DNA of 14,822 nt from Fluviibacter sp964387485. Lineage in GTDB: Bacteria > Pseudomonadota > Gammaproteobacteria > Burkholderiales > Rhodocyclaceae. Numbering within the stretch: the first letter of the stretch is position 1; every line of letters begins with the position of its first letter. The stretch lies in NCBI GenBank assembly GCA_964387485.1, contig CAYLWV010000039.1, positions 1-14,822 on the forward strand. The letters run 5' to 3'. This document shows positions 4,713 through 13,224 of the stretch, in pieces. Below the pieces are notes generated by a model, which searched no databases, was not told the DNA's origin, and was given only the letters and a program-made list of their open reading frames with translations. Both the position numbers and the translations under genes were made by a program.

Positions 4713-6692
4713 TCAGCTTGCATCCGGCTTGGGGGGACGCGGACGACGTGGCCCACCTCCCGGTTTACGACCAAAGGGTTTAGCGCCACCCGCCGGACGC
4801 GGGCCGCCGACAGAACGTGTCTGACCACCGGCCCCGGCTGGTTTGCTGCCCTGGTAGCCACCCTGACCCTGCCCACCGCGCGGCGCTTTACCAGCAGCAG
4901 GCTTGCCGCCCTGCCCCTTGCCGAACTGCGAGGACTTACCAAACGGCTTCTTGCCGCGATGGTTTTTACGCAGGCTGTTGAGCGCCGGCATGCCGGCCAG
5001 CTCACGATGCAGGTTGCGGTCTTCACGCGCTTCGCGACGGAACTCGGCCACGATGTCACGCACGTGGGCATTCTGACCACGAGGTTGGCGGTCATCATCT
5101 TCCCAGGCTTCATCATCATCGATGAATTGTAGTGCGGTCAGGGGGTCGGTTTCACCCGGCGCCAGTTTGTTGCCGTTGTACATGGCATCCATGACGTAGA
5201 GCTTGTCTTCCGGCAGATCGGCCCAAGGGTCCCGATCATCCGGAAAATATGGCTGCGCATCCGGATCACGCGGCTTGCGGCCGCGCGGCGGCCGCTGGTT
5301 GGCCTGTTGGCGCGTGTAGAGCCAGGCTTCGCCTTCGGCACGCGCCTTAGCGTCTTCATCCAGCTCAACGGGCTGACGTTCTTCTTCCGCATCGTCGAAC
5401 TCTGCCGTACTTTCGGTATCGCCACCCTCTGCAGCGTCTTCTACATTCGCCGTTGGCTGATTACGGGCATTACGCGGATCAGCCGCATATTTGGCCGCCT
5501 GCTCTGCCTGATACTCAGCCAGTGCCTCAGGTGACATCGGTTCGTAGCCGGGAATAATTTCCGGATGAATCTCGGTGCCCAGCAAGCGCTCGATGGATTT
5601 CAGCAGTACGGCATCATCATGGGTGACAAAAGCCACCGTATCACCGACACGACCGTCCTCGCCATTGAGCACACGATTGAGACGTGAGGGGTAGTCATCT
5701 GGCACGGCGGGCAGATCGTAATGAACGACCCGTTGAATGCCGTCCATATCGAAACCACGCAGCGCCATGTCGGTGGTAATCAGCGCGCCAAGCAGTCCAT
5801 TCTGGAACTCGTCCAATGCACGACCACGTGGTTGCTGGCCGCGATGTGCATGCAGCGCATTGGCCGTCACTCCACCCTTGGCCAGCTTACGGGCCAGGCC
5901 TTCGGCGCCAAATTTGGTACGGGCAAAGACCAATGAACGCGGCCAGGCTTCGTCTCGGAAGAGCTGCGTCATCAGGTCACGTTTGCGGTGCGGATCAACC
6001 GCAATAAAGCGCTGGTGGACACGGCTAGTGACATCGTCACCGCGGTCGATTACCACTTCTTCCGGGTACTTGAGTAGGCCCGCGGCCAGACCACGGATAT
6101 CGTCGCCCATGGCACTGGCGACGACCACGGTCTGACGTGTCGCCGGCAGTAACGGATAGAGACGCTCCAGTTCAGCGGCCTGACCCATATCCATCATGCG
6201 ATCAACTTCGTCGAACACGAGGACGCGCACCGCATCCAGATTGACGTGCCCCTGGCCTAGGTGATCGAGCAGACGGCCCGGTGTGGCAATCAGAATATCC
6301 AGACCACGTTGCAGGGCCTGCACCTGCGGATGCATGCTGACCCCGCCATAGACGGCAAACGAATAATAGGCATCATGGCGACCATAGGTGCGGAAGGCAT
6401 CCAGCACCTGCAATGCCACTTCGCGGGTCGGTACCAGAACCAGCACGCGCGGGCCCCGGCCCGGCACCTGGGTGGCCGCTTCGCCATCCTGCTGCAGCAG
6501 ATCCAGCGCCGGAATGGCATAGGCCGCCGCTTTACCCGAACCGGCCGGCGCAGAAACCAAGACATCCTTGCCGGTCAGCATCAGCGGAATCAGCGCCGCC
6601 TGGACCGGTGTCGGCACCGGTGCGCCTGAGGTATCGGCATCCTGAATCGCCTTCAGGCGCGGCTCGGAAAGAGAAAACTGTTCAAAAGACAT
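4713..6692 (-). CDS. DEAD-box-like RNA helicase with altered catalytic motifs and a long disordered tail
   Basis: This 659-residue protein is counted from the ATG at 6692, nine bases after GAGG; a TTG at 6713 would add seven residues. Two RecA-like domains are clear: Q motif PTPVQ (27-31), motif Ia PTREVALQ (88-95), GG (116-117), TPGR (137-140), motif IV LVFARTK (254-260) and motif V TTDMALRGFD (306-315). Key ATPase motifs are changed: Walker A is APAGSGKA (48-55), with Ala for the usual Thr after K54; motif II is DEVD (161-164), not DEAD; motif III is SAM (193-195), not SAT; motif VI is SRLNRVLN (336-343) where HRIGRTGR is expected. After about 370 comes an acidic stretch, then a basic Gly/Pro/Lys/Arg-rich tail suited to RNA binding. 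It may have weak ATPase or act as an RNA chaperone. Confidence 0.88.
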   Translation of the reverse strand: MSFEQFSLSEPRLKAIQDADTSGAPVPTPVQAALIPLMLTGKDVLVSAPAGSGKAAAYAIPALDLLQQDGEAATQVPGRGPRVLVLVPTREVALQVLDAFRTYGRHDAYYSFAVYGGVSMHPQVQALQRGLDILIATPGRLLDHLGQGHVNLDAVRVLVFDEVDRMMDMGQAAELERLYPLLPATRQTVVVASAMGDDIRGLAAGLLKYPEEVVIDRGDDVTSRVHQRFIAVDPHRKRDLMTQLFRDEAWPRSLVFARTKFGAEGLARKLAKGGVTANALHAHRGQQPRGRALDEFQNGLLGALITTDMALRGFDMDGIQRVVHYDLPAVPDDYPSRLNRVLNGEDGRVGDTVAFVTHDDAVLLKSIERLLGTEIHPEIIPGYEPMSPEALAEYQAEQAAKYAADPRNARNQPTANVEDAAEGGDTESTAEFDDAEEERQPVELDEDAKARAEGEAWLYTRQQANQRPPRGRKPRDPDAQPYFPDDRDPWADLPEDKLYVMDAMYNGNKLAPGETDPLTALQFIDDDEAWEDDDRQPRGQNAHVRDIVAEFRREAREDRNLHRELAGMPALNSLRKNHRGKKPFGKSSQFGKGQGGKPAAGKAPRGGQGQGGYQGSKPAGAGGQTRSVGGPRPAGGAKPFGRKPGGGPRRPRPPKPDAS

Positions 6693-6728
6693 GGTTGTGG
6701 GCCTCAAGGGCAATCCGGCATCTAAGCT

Positions 6729-6759
6729 AAAAACGGGGACCGCAAGACCTCGATCCCCG
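6729..6759 (-). terminator. Rho-independent terminator after metZ
   Basis: On the minus strand CGGGGATCG and CGGTCCCCG form a 9-bp stem (one T-G pair) with an 8-base loop, then TTTTT. It lies 14 bases past the metZ stop and closes the trp-purF-metZ cluster. The helicase ATG is only 36 bases further on. Confidence 0.85.
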
Positions 6760-6773
6760 ATTAACCGGCGTCG

Positions 6774-7967
6774 TTAAACGGTTAAACCGCGTTCCAGATC
6801 CTGACGGATATCGTCGACCGATTCCAGACCCACTGCAACACGCAGCAGATTGTCATGAATGCCTGCTGCGGCACGCGCTTCCGGAGAAATGCGACCATGA
6901 GTCGTGGTGGCCGGATGCGTCAGTGTTGACCGGGTATCACCCAAATTGGCGGTGATCGACAGTAACTGGCAGGAGTTTATCACACGCCAGGCGGCGTCCT
7001 TGCCACCCTTCACTTCAAAGCTGACGATGGCACCGCCCGTTTTCTGCTGCCGCATAGCCAGCGCATGTTGCGGGTGGGATGGCAGCCCCGGATAGTAGAC
7101 GCGCTCAACGGCTGGGTGGCATTCCAGCCATTGGGCCAGTGCCAGTGCCGATGCCGACTGGGCCTTGAGGCGAATGGCCAGCGTTTCCAGACCCTTGCCC
7201 AGCACCCAGGCGTTGAACGCAGACAGGGTCGGCCCGGTCGTACGCAGAAAGATGAAAATCTTCTCGACGATGGCTTTGCTGGCACAGACCGCACCGCCCA
7301 GGACCCGGCCCTGCCCATCCAGAAATTTGGTGGCCGAGTGCACCACGATGTCGGCGCCAAAATCCAGCGGACGCTGCAGAATCGGCGTGCAGAAACAGTT
7401 GTCCACAGCCAGCAGGATCTGGTGCTGGTGGGCAATGTCCGCCAGTGCGCGGATATCACCCACTTCGGTCAAAGGGTTTGACGGTGTTTCACAGAACAGC
7501 AATTTGGTATTCGGGCGCACGGCAGCGGCCCAGGCAGCTGAATCGCTGAGCGACACAAACGTCGTTTCAATACCGAAACGCGGCAGGATGTTGCCCAGCA
7601 GCTGAATCGTGGAACCGAACATGGAGCTGGATGCCACAATATGATCACCGGCGCTCAGGTTGGCCATGATCATGGCATTGATGGCCGCCATGCCGCTGGC
7701 AGTGGCAATGCAGTCTTCCGCACCTTCCAGCGCCGCCAGGCGCTCTTCGAACAGCGTCACACTCGGGTTGGTAAAGCGGGCGTACACATTGCCCTCTTCC
7801 TCACCGGAAAACCGGGCAGCAGCCTGCTCGGCACTATCAAACACAAAGCTTGAGCTCAGATACAGCGCTTCACTGTGCTCCTTGTGATGCGTCCGATCCA
7901 TACCGGCACGCACAGCCAGTGTTTCAAGCGCCAGACCAGCCGGCAACGGTTTTTTTGTTTCGCTCAT
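6774..7967 (-). CDS. metZ: O-succinylhomoserine sulfhydrylase
   Basis: This 397-residue protein belongs to the Cys/Met metabolism PLP enzyme family and makes homocysteine directly from O-succinylhomoserine and sulfide, a route used by betaproteobacteria and pseudomonads in place of MetB/MetC. The PLP lysine is K214 (HSATKFLDGQG). Other visible cofactor residues are Y62 and R64 (NVYARFTNP), S91-G92-M93 and D189 (AVDNCFCTP). C-terminal LGDTRSTLTHPATTTH is the usual substrate-carboxylate region. The length matches MetZ (about 390-400). MetB, MetC and MetY share the fold; the context right after purF is the usual MetZ location and favours this call. The start follows purF by 11 bases, with only a weak AGAG ribosome binding site. 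A terminator follows. Confidence 0.92.
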   Translation of the reverse strand: MSETKKPLPAGLALETLAVRAGMDRTHHKEHSEALYLSSSFVFDSAEQAAARFSGEEEGNVYARFTNPSVTLFEERLAALEGAEDCIATASGMAAINAMIMANLSAGDHIVASSSMFGSTIQLLGNILPRFGIETTFVSLSDSAAWAAAVRPNTKLLFCETPSNPLTEVGDIRALADIAHQHQILLAVDNCFCTPILQRPLDFGADIVVHSATKFLDGQGRVLGGAVCASKAIVEKIFIFLRTTGPTLSAFNAWVLGKGLETLAIRLKAQSASALALAQWLECHPAVERVYYPGLPSHPQHALAMRQQKTGGAIVSFEVKGGKDAAWRVINSCQLLSITANLGDTRSTLTHPATTTHGRISPEARAAAGIHDNLLRVAVGLESVDDIRQDLERGLTV

Positions 7968-7978
7968 AAGAACTCTGT

Positions 7979-9529
7979 TTATTCTTGGCCCGGACGACGC
8001 ACAAACATCTCGATCTGCTGGGCCGCATTGCCACCCTCATCATCGTCACCCGCACTGCTCGGCTTATCCGATTTCTGCTGACGGGATTGCTCGATCGCGT
8101 CGAGATAAGCCTCATCCACATCACCGGTAATGTAACGACCGGTAAAGCAGGAGGCATCGAAACCGGTAATTTTCGGATTACAAGTACGCACCGACGCTTC
8201 CAGCGCTGCCAGATCCTGATAGATCAGCACATCAGCGCCGATCAGCTGGGCAATCTGTGCATCGGTACGACCCGTAGCGATCAGTTCGCCGCGGGTCGGC
8301 ATGTCAATACCGTAGACATTGGGGTAACGCACGGGCGGCGAAGCCGATGCAAAATACACTTTCTTGGCGCCGGCGGCACGGGCCATTTCCACGATCTCGT
8401 GGCTGGTAGTGCCGCGCACGATCGAGTCATCGACCAGCATCACGTTTTTGCCGGCAAACTCCTGTGTCACGGTATTCAGCTTCTGGCGAACCGACTTCTT
8501 GCGGGTCGCCTGCCCCGGCATGATGAAGGTGCGGCCGATATAGCGGTTTTTAACGAAGCCTTCGCGGAACGGAATATTCAGGGCCTGTGCCATCTGCATG
8601 GCAGCCGGACGTGACGAATCCGGAATCGGAATCACCACATCGATATCGGCCGGGTCCATGACACTACGCACTTTGGCGGCCAAGGCCTCACCCATGCGCA
8701 GACGGGTTTCGTAGACGGAGATATCATCCAGCATCGAATCCGGACGGGCCAGATACACATACTCGAACAGACAGGGTGACAGCACGGCGTTATCGGCACA
8801 TTGCTGGCGTACCATCTTGCGGTCCAGATCCACGAACACGGCTTCACCCGGCGCGACATCATCAACGCGCTCGAAGCCCATCGTATCAAGCGGTACCGAC
8901 TCCGAGGCCAGCATCCATTCGGTACCTTCCGGCGCTTCGTTCTTGCCCAGCACCAGCGGACGAATACCAAACGGGTCACGGAAAGCCAGCAAACCATAAC
9001 CGGCAATCATCACGACCACCGCATAGGCACCGCGCACCCGCTTGTGCACACCCCGCACCGCCTTGAAAATCGCATTCTCATCCAGCACCGTGCCATGGGC
9101 TGCACGCTGCAGTTCGTGCGCCAGCACATTGAGTAGGACTTCCGAATCCGAATTGGTATTGATATGACGCAGATCCAGCTTGAACAGCTGCTGCTTCAAC
9201 TCTTCGGCATTGGTCAGGTTACCGTTGTGCGCCAGCATCAGACCGAACGGCGAGTTCACATAAAACGGTTGGGCTTCGGCAAAGTTATACGCTGAACCGG
9301 CCGTCGGATAGCGGCAGTGACCAATCCCCCAATTACCCGGCAGTGCCCGCATGTTACGGGTACGGAACACGTCGCGAACCAGGCCCGGTCCCTTGTGCAT
9401 ATGGAAGGTACTACCCTCCGCCGTAGAAATACCCGCTGCATCCTGGCCGCGGTGCTGGAGCACCATCAAGCCATCATACAGAAGCTGGTTAACCGGAGTG
9501 GTGGCTACAACGCCAATAATCCCGCACAT
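7979..9529 (-). CDS. purF: Amidophosphoribosyltransferase
   Basis: This 516-residue enzyme catalyses the first committed step of purine synthesis, joining PRPP and glutamine-derived ammonia to give phosphoribosylamine. The N-terminal glutamine amidotransferase domain begins MCGIIGV, so Cys2 becomes the nucleophile after removal of Met1. LQHRGQDAAG (24-33), R73 in HCRYPTAGS and HNGNLTNAEE (101-110) form the rest of that site. The phosphoribosyltransferase domain has the PRPP loop VMLVDDSIVRGTTS (363-376). FEYVYLARPDS (255-265) is the usual linker region. The Cys cluster found in B. subtilis-type PurF is not evident, fitting the E. coli type. The short charged tail (about 485-516) is probably disordered. 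It starts 12 bases after cvpA, the arrangement known from E. coli and betaproteobacteria. Confidence 0.97.
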   Translation of the reverse strand: MCGIIGVVATTPVNQLLYDGLMVLQHRGQDAAGISTAEGSTFHMHKGPGLVRDVFRTRNMRALPGNWGIGHCRYPTAGSAYNFAEAQPFYVNSPFGLMLAHNGNLTNAEELKQQLFKLDLRHINTNSDSEVLLNVLAHELQRAAHGTVLDENAIFKAVRGVHKRVRGAYAVVVMIAGYGLLAFRDPFGIRPLVLGKNEAPEGTEWMLASESVPLDTMGFERVDDVAPGEAVFVDLDRKMVRQQCADNAVLSPCLFEYVYLARPDSMLDDISVYETRLRMGEALAAKVRSVMDPADIDVVIPIPDSSRPAAMQMAQALNIPFREGFVKNRYIGRTFIMPGQATRKKSVRQKLNTVTQEFAGKNVMLVDDSIVRGTTSHEIVEMARAAGAKKVYFASASPPVRYPNVYGIDMPTRGELIATGRTDAQIAQLIGADVLIYQDLAALEASVRTCNPKITGFDASCFTGRYITGDVDEAYLDAIEQSRQQKSDKPSSAGDDDEGGNAAQQIEMFVRRPGQE

Positions 9530-9541
9530 GGTTCGTCTCGA

Positions 9542-10090
9542 TTACTTGATAAGAAGAAGTTGGGGCGCCAGTACCGGCGCCATCTGGCTGATCGAATCGG
9601 CGTAAGCAATATGCTTGGCCAGATCATCGGGCAACCAGGGTTTGATATAGGTCACGCCCTGCTCGGCCAGCGGCGCCAGACGTGCCTGACGCCACCAGGA
9701 CTCTTCAGGCATTTTGGTCATACCGCCAATAGCGACCAGCAGGAGAATCAGTAACACACCACGGATAGCGCCAAACATCATGCCGAGGGTGCGATCAAAG
9801 AAACCGAGACCGATGGCATGCAGGGTTTTGCGTGCCAGCACACGGAAGATGGATACCGCCAGAATCGTCGCCACAAAGACCAGGACCCAGCCACCGGCAA
9901 TCTGCCAGAAGGTGACGGTCAGGTACGGTGCCAGCAGCTGCACCCCCACCTGCTCACCCCACTCGCGCGCGACCAGAAACGCCACAATCCACGAACCCAG
10001 CGACATGACTTCACTGACCATACCGCGCCAGGCACCGAGAAGTACCGAAGCAGCCAGTATGGCGATGATGGCGTAGTCGAAACCGGTCAT
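9542..10090 (-). CDS. cvpA: CvpA family membrane protein
   Basis: This 182-residue inner-membrane protein has four hydrophobic segments at about 4-22, 28-43, 62-85 and 103-122, as expected for CvpA. MTGFDYAII and the GAWRGMVSEVMSLGSW segment (19-34) are characteristic; so is FFDRTLGMMFGAIRG (97-111). The family is required for colicin V export in E. coli and affects envelope properties, but its molecular activity is not settled. It lies just upstream of purF, with 12 bases between them; co-expression with purF is known in E. coli. The tail after 125 is a cytoplasmic or periplasmic helix. No good Shine-Dalgarno is seen before the ATG. Confidence 0.92.
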   Translation of the reverse strand: MTGFDYAIIAILAASVLLGAWRGMVSEVMSLGSWIVAFLVAREWGEQVGVQLLAPYLTVTFWQIAGGWVLVFVATILAVSIFRVLARKTLHAIGLGFFDRTLGMMFGAIRGVLLILLLVAIGGMTKMPEESWWRQARLAPLAEQGVTYIKPWLPDDLAKHIAYADSISQMAPVLAPQLLLIK

Positions 10091-10139
10091 AGGTGTGGCG
10101 CAGCGAGATCAGACGTTATCAGGCCAGCCAGGCTGTACA

Positions 10140-10982
10140 TTATTTCTTGACGACGAGGCCGTTCAAGCCGGCCTTGGACAGTTTAGCCAACGCCTTGTCG
10201 GCGGCGTCTTTGCTGGCGAACGGGCCCGCCTTGACGCGGGTCTTGCCGGCCAGATTGCCCGAAGCTTCTTCTGTCCAGCTGGCAATGCCCTGTGCCTTTA
10301 GCTTGCCACGTACCTGCTTGACGTTATCCGCATCGGCAAACACGCCTACCTGAATATAGTACTGACCGGCCTGTACAGGCTCTTTGGCATCCTTGCTGTC
10401 TTTTTTAGCGTCCGCGGGTTTATCGACAGGCTTCTTCTCAGCAGGCTTTTCTACCGGCTTATCGGTTGATTTCTTTTCCGGGGCTTTTTCTACGGGTTTC
10501 TTATCCGCCGGCTTTTCAGCAGGCTTGGCCACTTCAGGTTTCTTCTCTACCGGCTTCGGTGCTTCCACTGGTTTTGAAGCCGCTTTTTCAGCGGCAGGCT
10601 TTGGCTCGGCCGCTGCGACAACCACAGGGGCCGCAGGCGCATTACCCGCCGCAGCTACAGAGGTCGAAGCCGTTGCAGTCGGTTCTACCGGTTTGGCATC
10701 CGCCGCCGCATCTTTCATCACAACTGGCGCTGCCGGACCTTCGGCAGCACTGGCTGCCGGCGGGATCGCCTCTGGCGGCGGCACGATTGCTGCTGCAGCA
10801 GCGCGTTTCTCTTCTTCCGTCACGATACGGAAGTCATTGAGTTGAGGGGGCGGCGCGGCATCCATCACCATCGGGAGCACGGCAGCAACCACCACCACAA
10901 AGAGGGCAGCCCCCAGCAAACGGCGACGGGCGCGTTTCTTGAGGTCCTGCTGAATGTCTGATTCCGGAGTGTCTGGCTTCAT
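10140..10982 (-). CDS. DedD-like SPOR-domain cell-division protein
   Basis: This 280-residue protein has a basic cytoplasmic start (KKRARRR, 15-21), one transmembrane helix (about 22-40), then a long Ala/Pro/Lys-rich periplasmic linker, and a C-terminal SPOR domain (about 205-280) that begins GQYYIQVGVFAD and ends GLNGLVVKK. SPOR domains bind denuded peptidoglycan glycans at the division septum. The linker from about 125 to 195 is built from short degenerate repeats of the type KPxEK / KPVDKPA. Layout and position between folC and cvpA match dedD of E. coli and the SPOR protein in betaproteobacterial clusters. Its ATG overlaps the folC stop by ATGA (10979-10982). The 49 bases between it and cvpA hold no clear signal. 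Confidence 0.9.
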   Translation of the reverse strand: MKPDTPESDIQQDLKKRARRRLLGAALFVVVVAAVLPMVMDAAPPPQLNDFRIVTEEEKRAAAAAIVPPPEAIPPAASAAEGPAAPVVMKDAAADAKPVEPTATASTSVAAAGNAPAAPVVVAAAEPKPAAEKAASKPVEAPKPVEKKPEVAKPAEKPADKKPVEKAPEKKSTDKPVEKPAEKKPVDKPADAKKDSKDAKEPVQAGQYYIQVGVFADADNVKQVRGKLKAQGIASWTEEASGNLAGKTRVKAGPFASKDAADKALAKLSKAGLNGLVVKK

Positions 10983-12322
10983 GCCGTTCTGCCCAAATCC
11001 CGTAGGATGTCAGCAACTGTTAGGAAAGATCCGAAGGCCACGATTCTATCACTCTCAGTCGCGTTTTTTCGTGCCGCAGCATAGGCAGCCTGCGGATTTT
11101 CATAGGATTCAATCTGCTCACCCTTAACCCCCAACGTCAGCAACACCGCCCGTATCTCATCGGCCGATGCTGATCGCGGGTTATCCAAGGGTGTCAGATA
11201 CCAGCGGCTGATGCCCTTAACCAGGGGGGCCAGTACACCGGCCATGTCCTTATCGGCCATCAACCCCACCACACCATGCTGCGTATGGGCAAAGGGTAGC
11301 TGTCCCAGATTGAGCGCCAGTACCTTAGCCGCCTCAGGATTGTGCGCCACATCAAGCACCAGATCCGGCGGGCCGGGAATCACCTGGAAGCGGCCCGGTA
11401 ACTCGGTCTCCAGCAACCCCCGGCGAATGGCGCCCATGGACACCGGCAGACGGTTTTGCAAACATTCAATCGCCGTCATCGCCGCCGCCGCATTACGCAG
11501 CTGGATCTTGCCCCGCAAACCCGGATAGGCCAGCCCTCCCCGACGTTGCACACTGTCCAGTGGCGCGCCCGGCTGACGCAACCAGTAGCGCCACTGAATG
11601 CTGGGAAGCCCTTCTTCACCGGGCAACGGTTCGAAACCAAAGGCCTCGCCAATCAGATACACCAGCGCGTGGCGCTCTGCCAGTGCCTTCAACGCCGACA
11701 CCGGCAGATCCGGTTCGGCAACCACCACCGGCTTGCCGTTACGGGCAATACCGATTTTTTCCAGTGCAATCGCCTCCCGCGTATCGCCCAGATAATCCTG
11801 ATGATCCAGCGCCACACCGGTCACAATCGACACATCCGGCTCGTAAAGGTTCACGGCATCCAGACGGCCACCGAGGCCGACTTCCAGCACCAGCGCATCC
11901 ACCCCTGCCGCCAGAAACACCTGCATGGCGGCCAATGTCGTGAACTCGAAATACGTCAGCGTGATATCGGCAGCAACGCGCGCTGCTTCCACCGCCTCGA
12001 AAGCGCTGATCAGTGTGGCATCGTCCACCTGTTCGCCATTCAGACGAATTCGTTCATTAAAGCGAATCAGATGCGGGCTTGTATAGGTGCCCACCCTGTA
12101 ACCGGCACGATCCAGAATATTCGACAGATAGGCAACCACCGAGCCCTTGCCATTGGTACCGGCCACCATGAACACCGGCGTGCCAGCCGCATTTAATGCG
12201 GCCTGCTGCCCTAACTGTTCACTCACGGCACGGACACGATCCAGACCGAGCTCAATACCGGCAATACCCCGCGGATGCATGGCCTCGATGTGGGCCAGCC
12301 ACTGCTCCAGTGTCTGCATCAT
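10979..12322 (-). CDS. folC: Bifunctional folylpolyglutamate synthase/dihydrofolate synthase
   Basis: This 447-residue Mur-ligase-family enzyme makes dihydrofolate from dihydropteroate and glutamate, then adds further glutamates to reduced folates. The P-loop is GTNGKGS (55-61). TYTSPHLIRFNERIR (79-93) is the folate loop. LEVGLGGRLDAVN (146-158) and the DHQDYLG...EKIGIAR region carry the metal ligands and the carbamylated lysine (K189). A DVAHNPEA motif near 323-330 marks the C-terminal domain. The start codon shares one base with the accD stop (TAATG); a second ATG follows at once, so residue 1 or 2 could be the true start. The end overlaps dedD. This points to coupled translation of accD, folC and dedD. 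Confidence 0.96.
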   Translation of the reverse strand: MMQTLEQWLAHIEAMHPRGIAGIELGLDRVRAVSEQLGQQAALNAAGTPVFMVAGTNGKGSVVAYLSNILDRAGYRVGTYTSPHLIRFNERIRLNGEQVDDATLISAFEAVEAARVAADITLTYFEFTTLAAMQVFLAAGVDALVLEVGLGGRLDAVNLYEPDVSIVTGVALDHQDYLGDTREAIALEKIGIARNGKPVVVAEPDLPVSALKALAERHALVYLIGEAFGFEPLPGEEGLPSIQWRYWLRQPGAPLDSVQRRGGLAYPGLRGKIQLRNAAAAMTAIECLQNRLPVSMGAIRRGLLETELPGRFQVIPGPPDLVLDVAHNPEAAKVLALNLGQLPFAHTQHGVVGLMADKDMAGVLAPLVKGISRWYLTPLDNPRSASADEIRAVLLTLGVKGEQIESYENPQAAYAAARKNATESDRIVAFGSFLTVADILRDLGRTA

Positions 12323-13188
12323 TAGGAGCTGACAGGTTCCTTGCGCAGCAAGCGCAGCAGCGACGACAGTTCATCGCGCATCGCTTTACGATCAACGATC
12401 ATGTCGATGGCGCCCTTCTCGAGCAAAAACTCGGCGCGCTGGAAGCCTTCCGGCAGTTTCTCACGCACCGTCTGTTCGATCACGCGCGGACCGGCAAAAC
12501 CCACCAGGGCATTGGGTTCGGCGATGACAACGTCACCCACGAACGCGAACGAAGCAGACACGCCGCCCATAGTCGGGTCAGTCAGTACTGTGATGAACGG
12601 CAGGCCGTGACGCGCCAGTTCGGAAATCGCCGCCGTGGTCTTGGCCATCTGCATCAGCGAAAATAGGCCTTCCTGCATCCGGGCACCCCCCGAAGCGGTG
12701 ATACAGACGAAACCGCACTTGGCTTCAATGGCGGCACGAACGCCACGCACGAAACGCTCGCCGAGCACGGAGCCCATGGAGCCGCCCATGAATTCGAATT
12801 CGAAACAGGCCACCACGGCCGGTTCAGCCTGAATCGTGCCCTGCACGACAACCAGCGAATCGGTTTCGCTGGTTTGCTTCTGGGCTTCTTCAACGCGCAC
12901 CGGGTACGGACGGCTGTCAACAAACTTGAGCGCATCCGTCGGGCGCACGTCAGCGCCGATCTCAACACGACCATGCGCGTCCATCAGCATCTCCAGACGC
13001 GCCCGCGCCTTCACACGATTGTGATGATTGCACTTCGGGCAGATCTGCATATTGGCATCCAGATCTGCGGTATAGAGCACGGTTTCGCAGTTGGGGCACT
13101 TGCACCACAGACCTTCGGGCAGCGCATTCTTACGCTGGCCATCGGCGCGCTTGATCTTCGGGGGTAGCAGTTTGTTGACCCAGTTCAT
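12322..13188 (-). CDS. accD: Acetyl-CoA carboxylase carboxyltransferase subunit beta
   Basis: This 288-residue protein is the beta subunit of the carboxyltransferase that moves CO2 from biotin to acetyl-CoA, giving malonyl-CoA for fatty-acid synthesis; it works with AccA as an alpha2beta2 complex. The N-terminal zinc ribbon is seen as C31-x2-C34 and C50-x2-C53. The crotonase-like core has ASGGARMQEG and the downstream DPTMGGVSASFAFVGD, with the Gly-Gly loops that bind carboxybiotin/acetyl-CoA. The start is fixed by TAGGAG seven bases before the ATG. It begins 36 bases after trpA, and the last base of its reading frame overlaps the folC start. In E. coli AccD represses its own translation through the zinc ribbon; nothing here proves that. 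Confidence 0.97.
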   Translation of the reverse strand: MNWVNKLLPPKIKRADGQRKNALPEGLWCKCPNCETVLYTADLDANMQICPKCNHHNRVKARARLEMLMDAHGRVEIGADVRPTDALKFVDSRPYPVRVEEAQKQTSETDSLVVVQGTIQAEPAVVACFEFEFMGGSMGSVLGERFVRGVRAAIEAKCGFVCITASGGARMQEGLFSLMQMAKTTAAISELARHGLPFITVLTDPTMGGVSASFAFVGDVVIAEPNALVGFAGPRVIEQTVREKLPEGFQRAEFLLEKGAIDMIVDRKAMRDELSSLLRLLRKEPVSS

Positions 13189-13224
13189 CGTGTGCTCCTA
13201 TCGTTTGATTCTTCGGTGCTTTAA

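Noticed and set aside
6261..6629. Plus-strand open frame of 122 codons opposite the helicase gene
   Set aside because: Antisense to the conserved helicase core motifs; no independent support.
7985..8614. Plus-strand open frame of 209 codons opposite purF
   Set aside because: It lies wholly inside a well-supported purF and has no domain or start signal.
10384..10845. Plus-strand open frame of 153 codons with a Ser/Gly/Phe/Ala-rich product
   Set aside because: It is the antisense of the Lys/Pro/Ala linker of the SPOR gene; low complexity keeps the opposite frame open. No ribosome binding site or family match.
11456..12196. Plus-strand open frame of 246 codons opposite folC
   Set aside because: The product is rich in His, Arg and Gln with no recognisable domain, and the minus strand is a clear full-length FolC.
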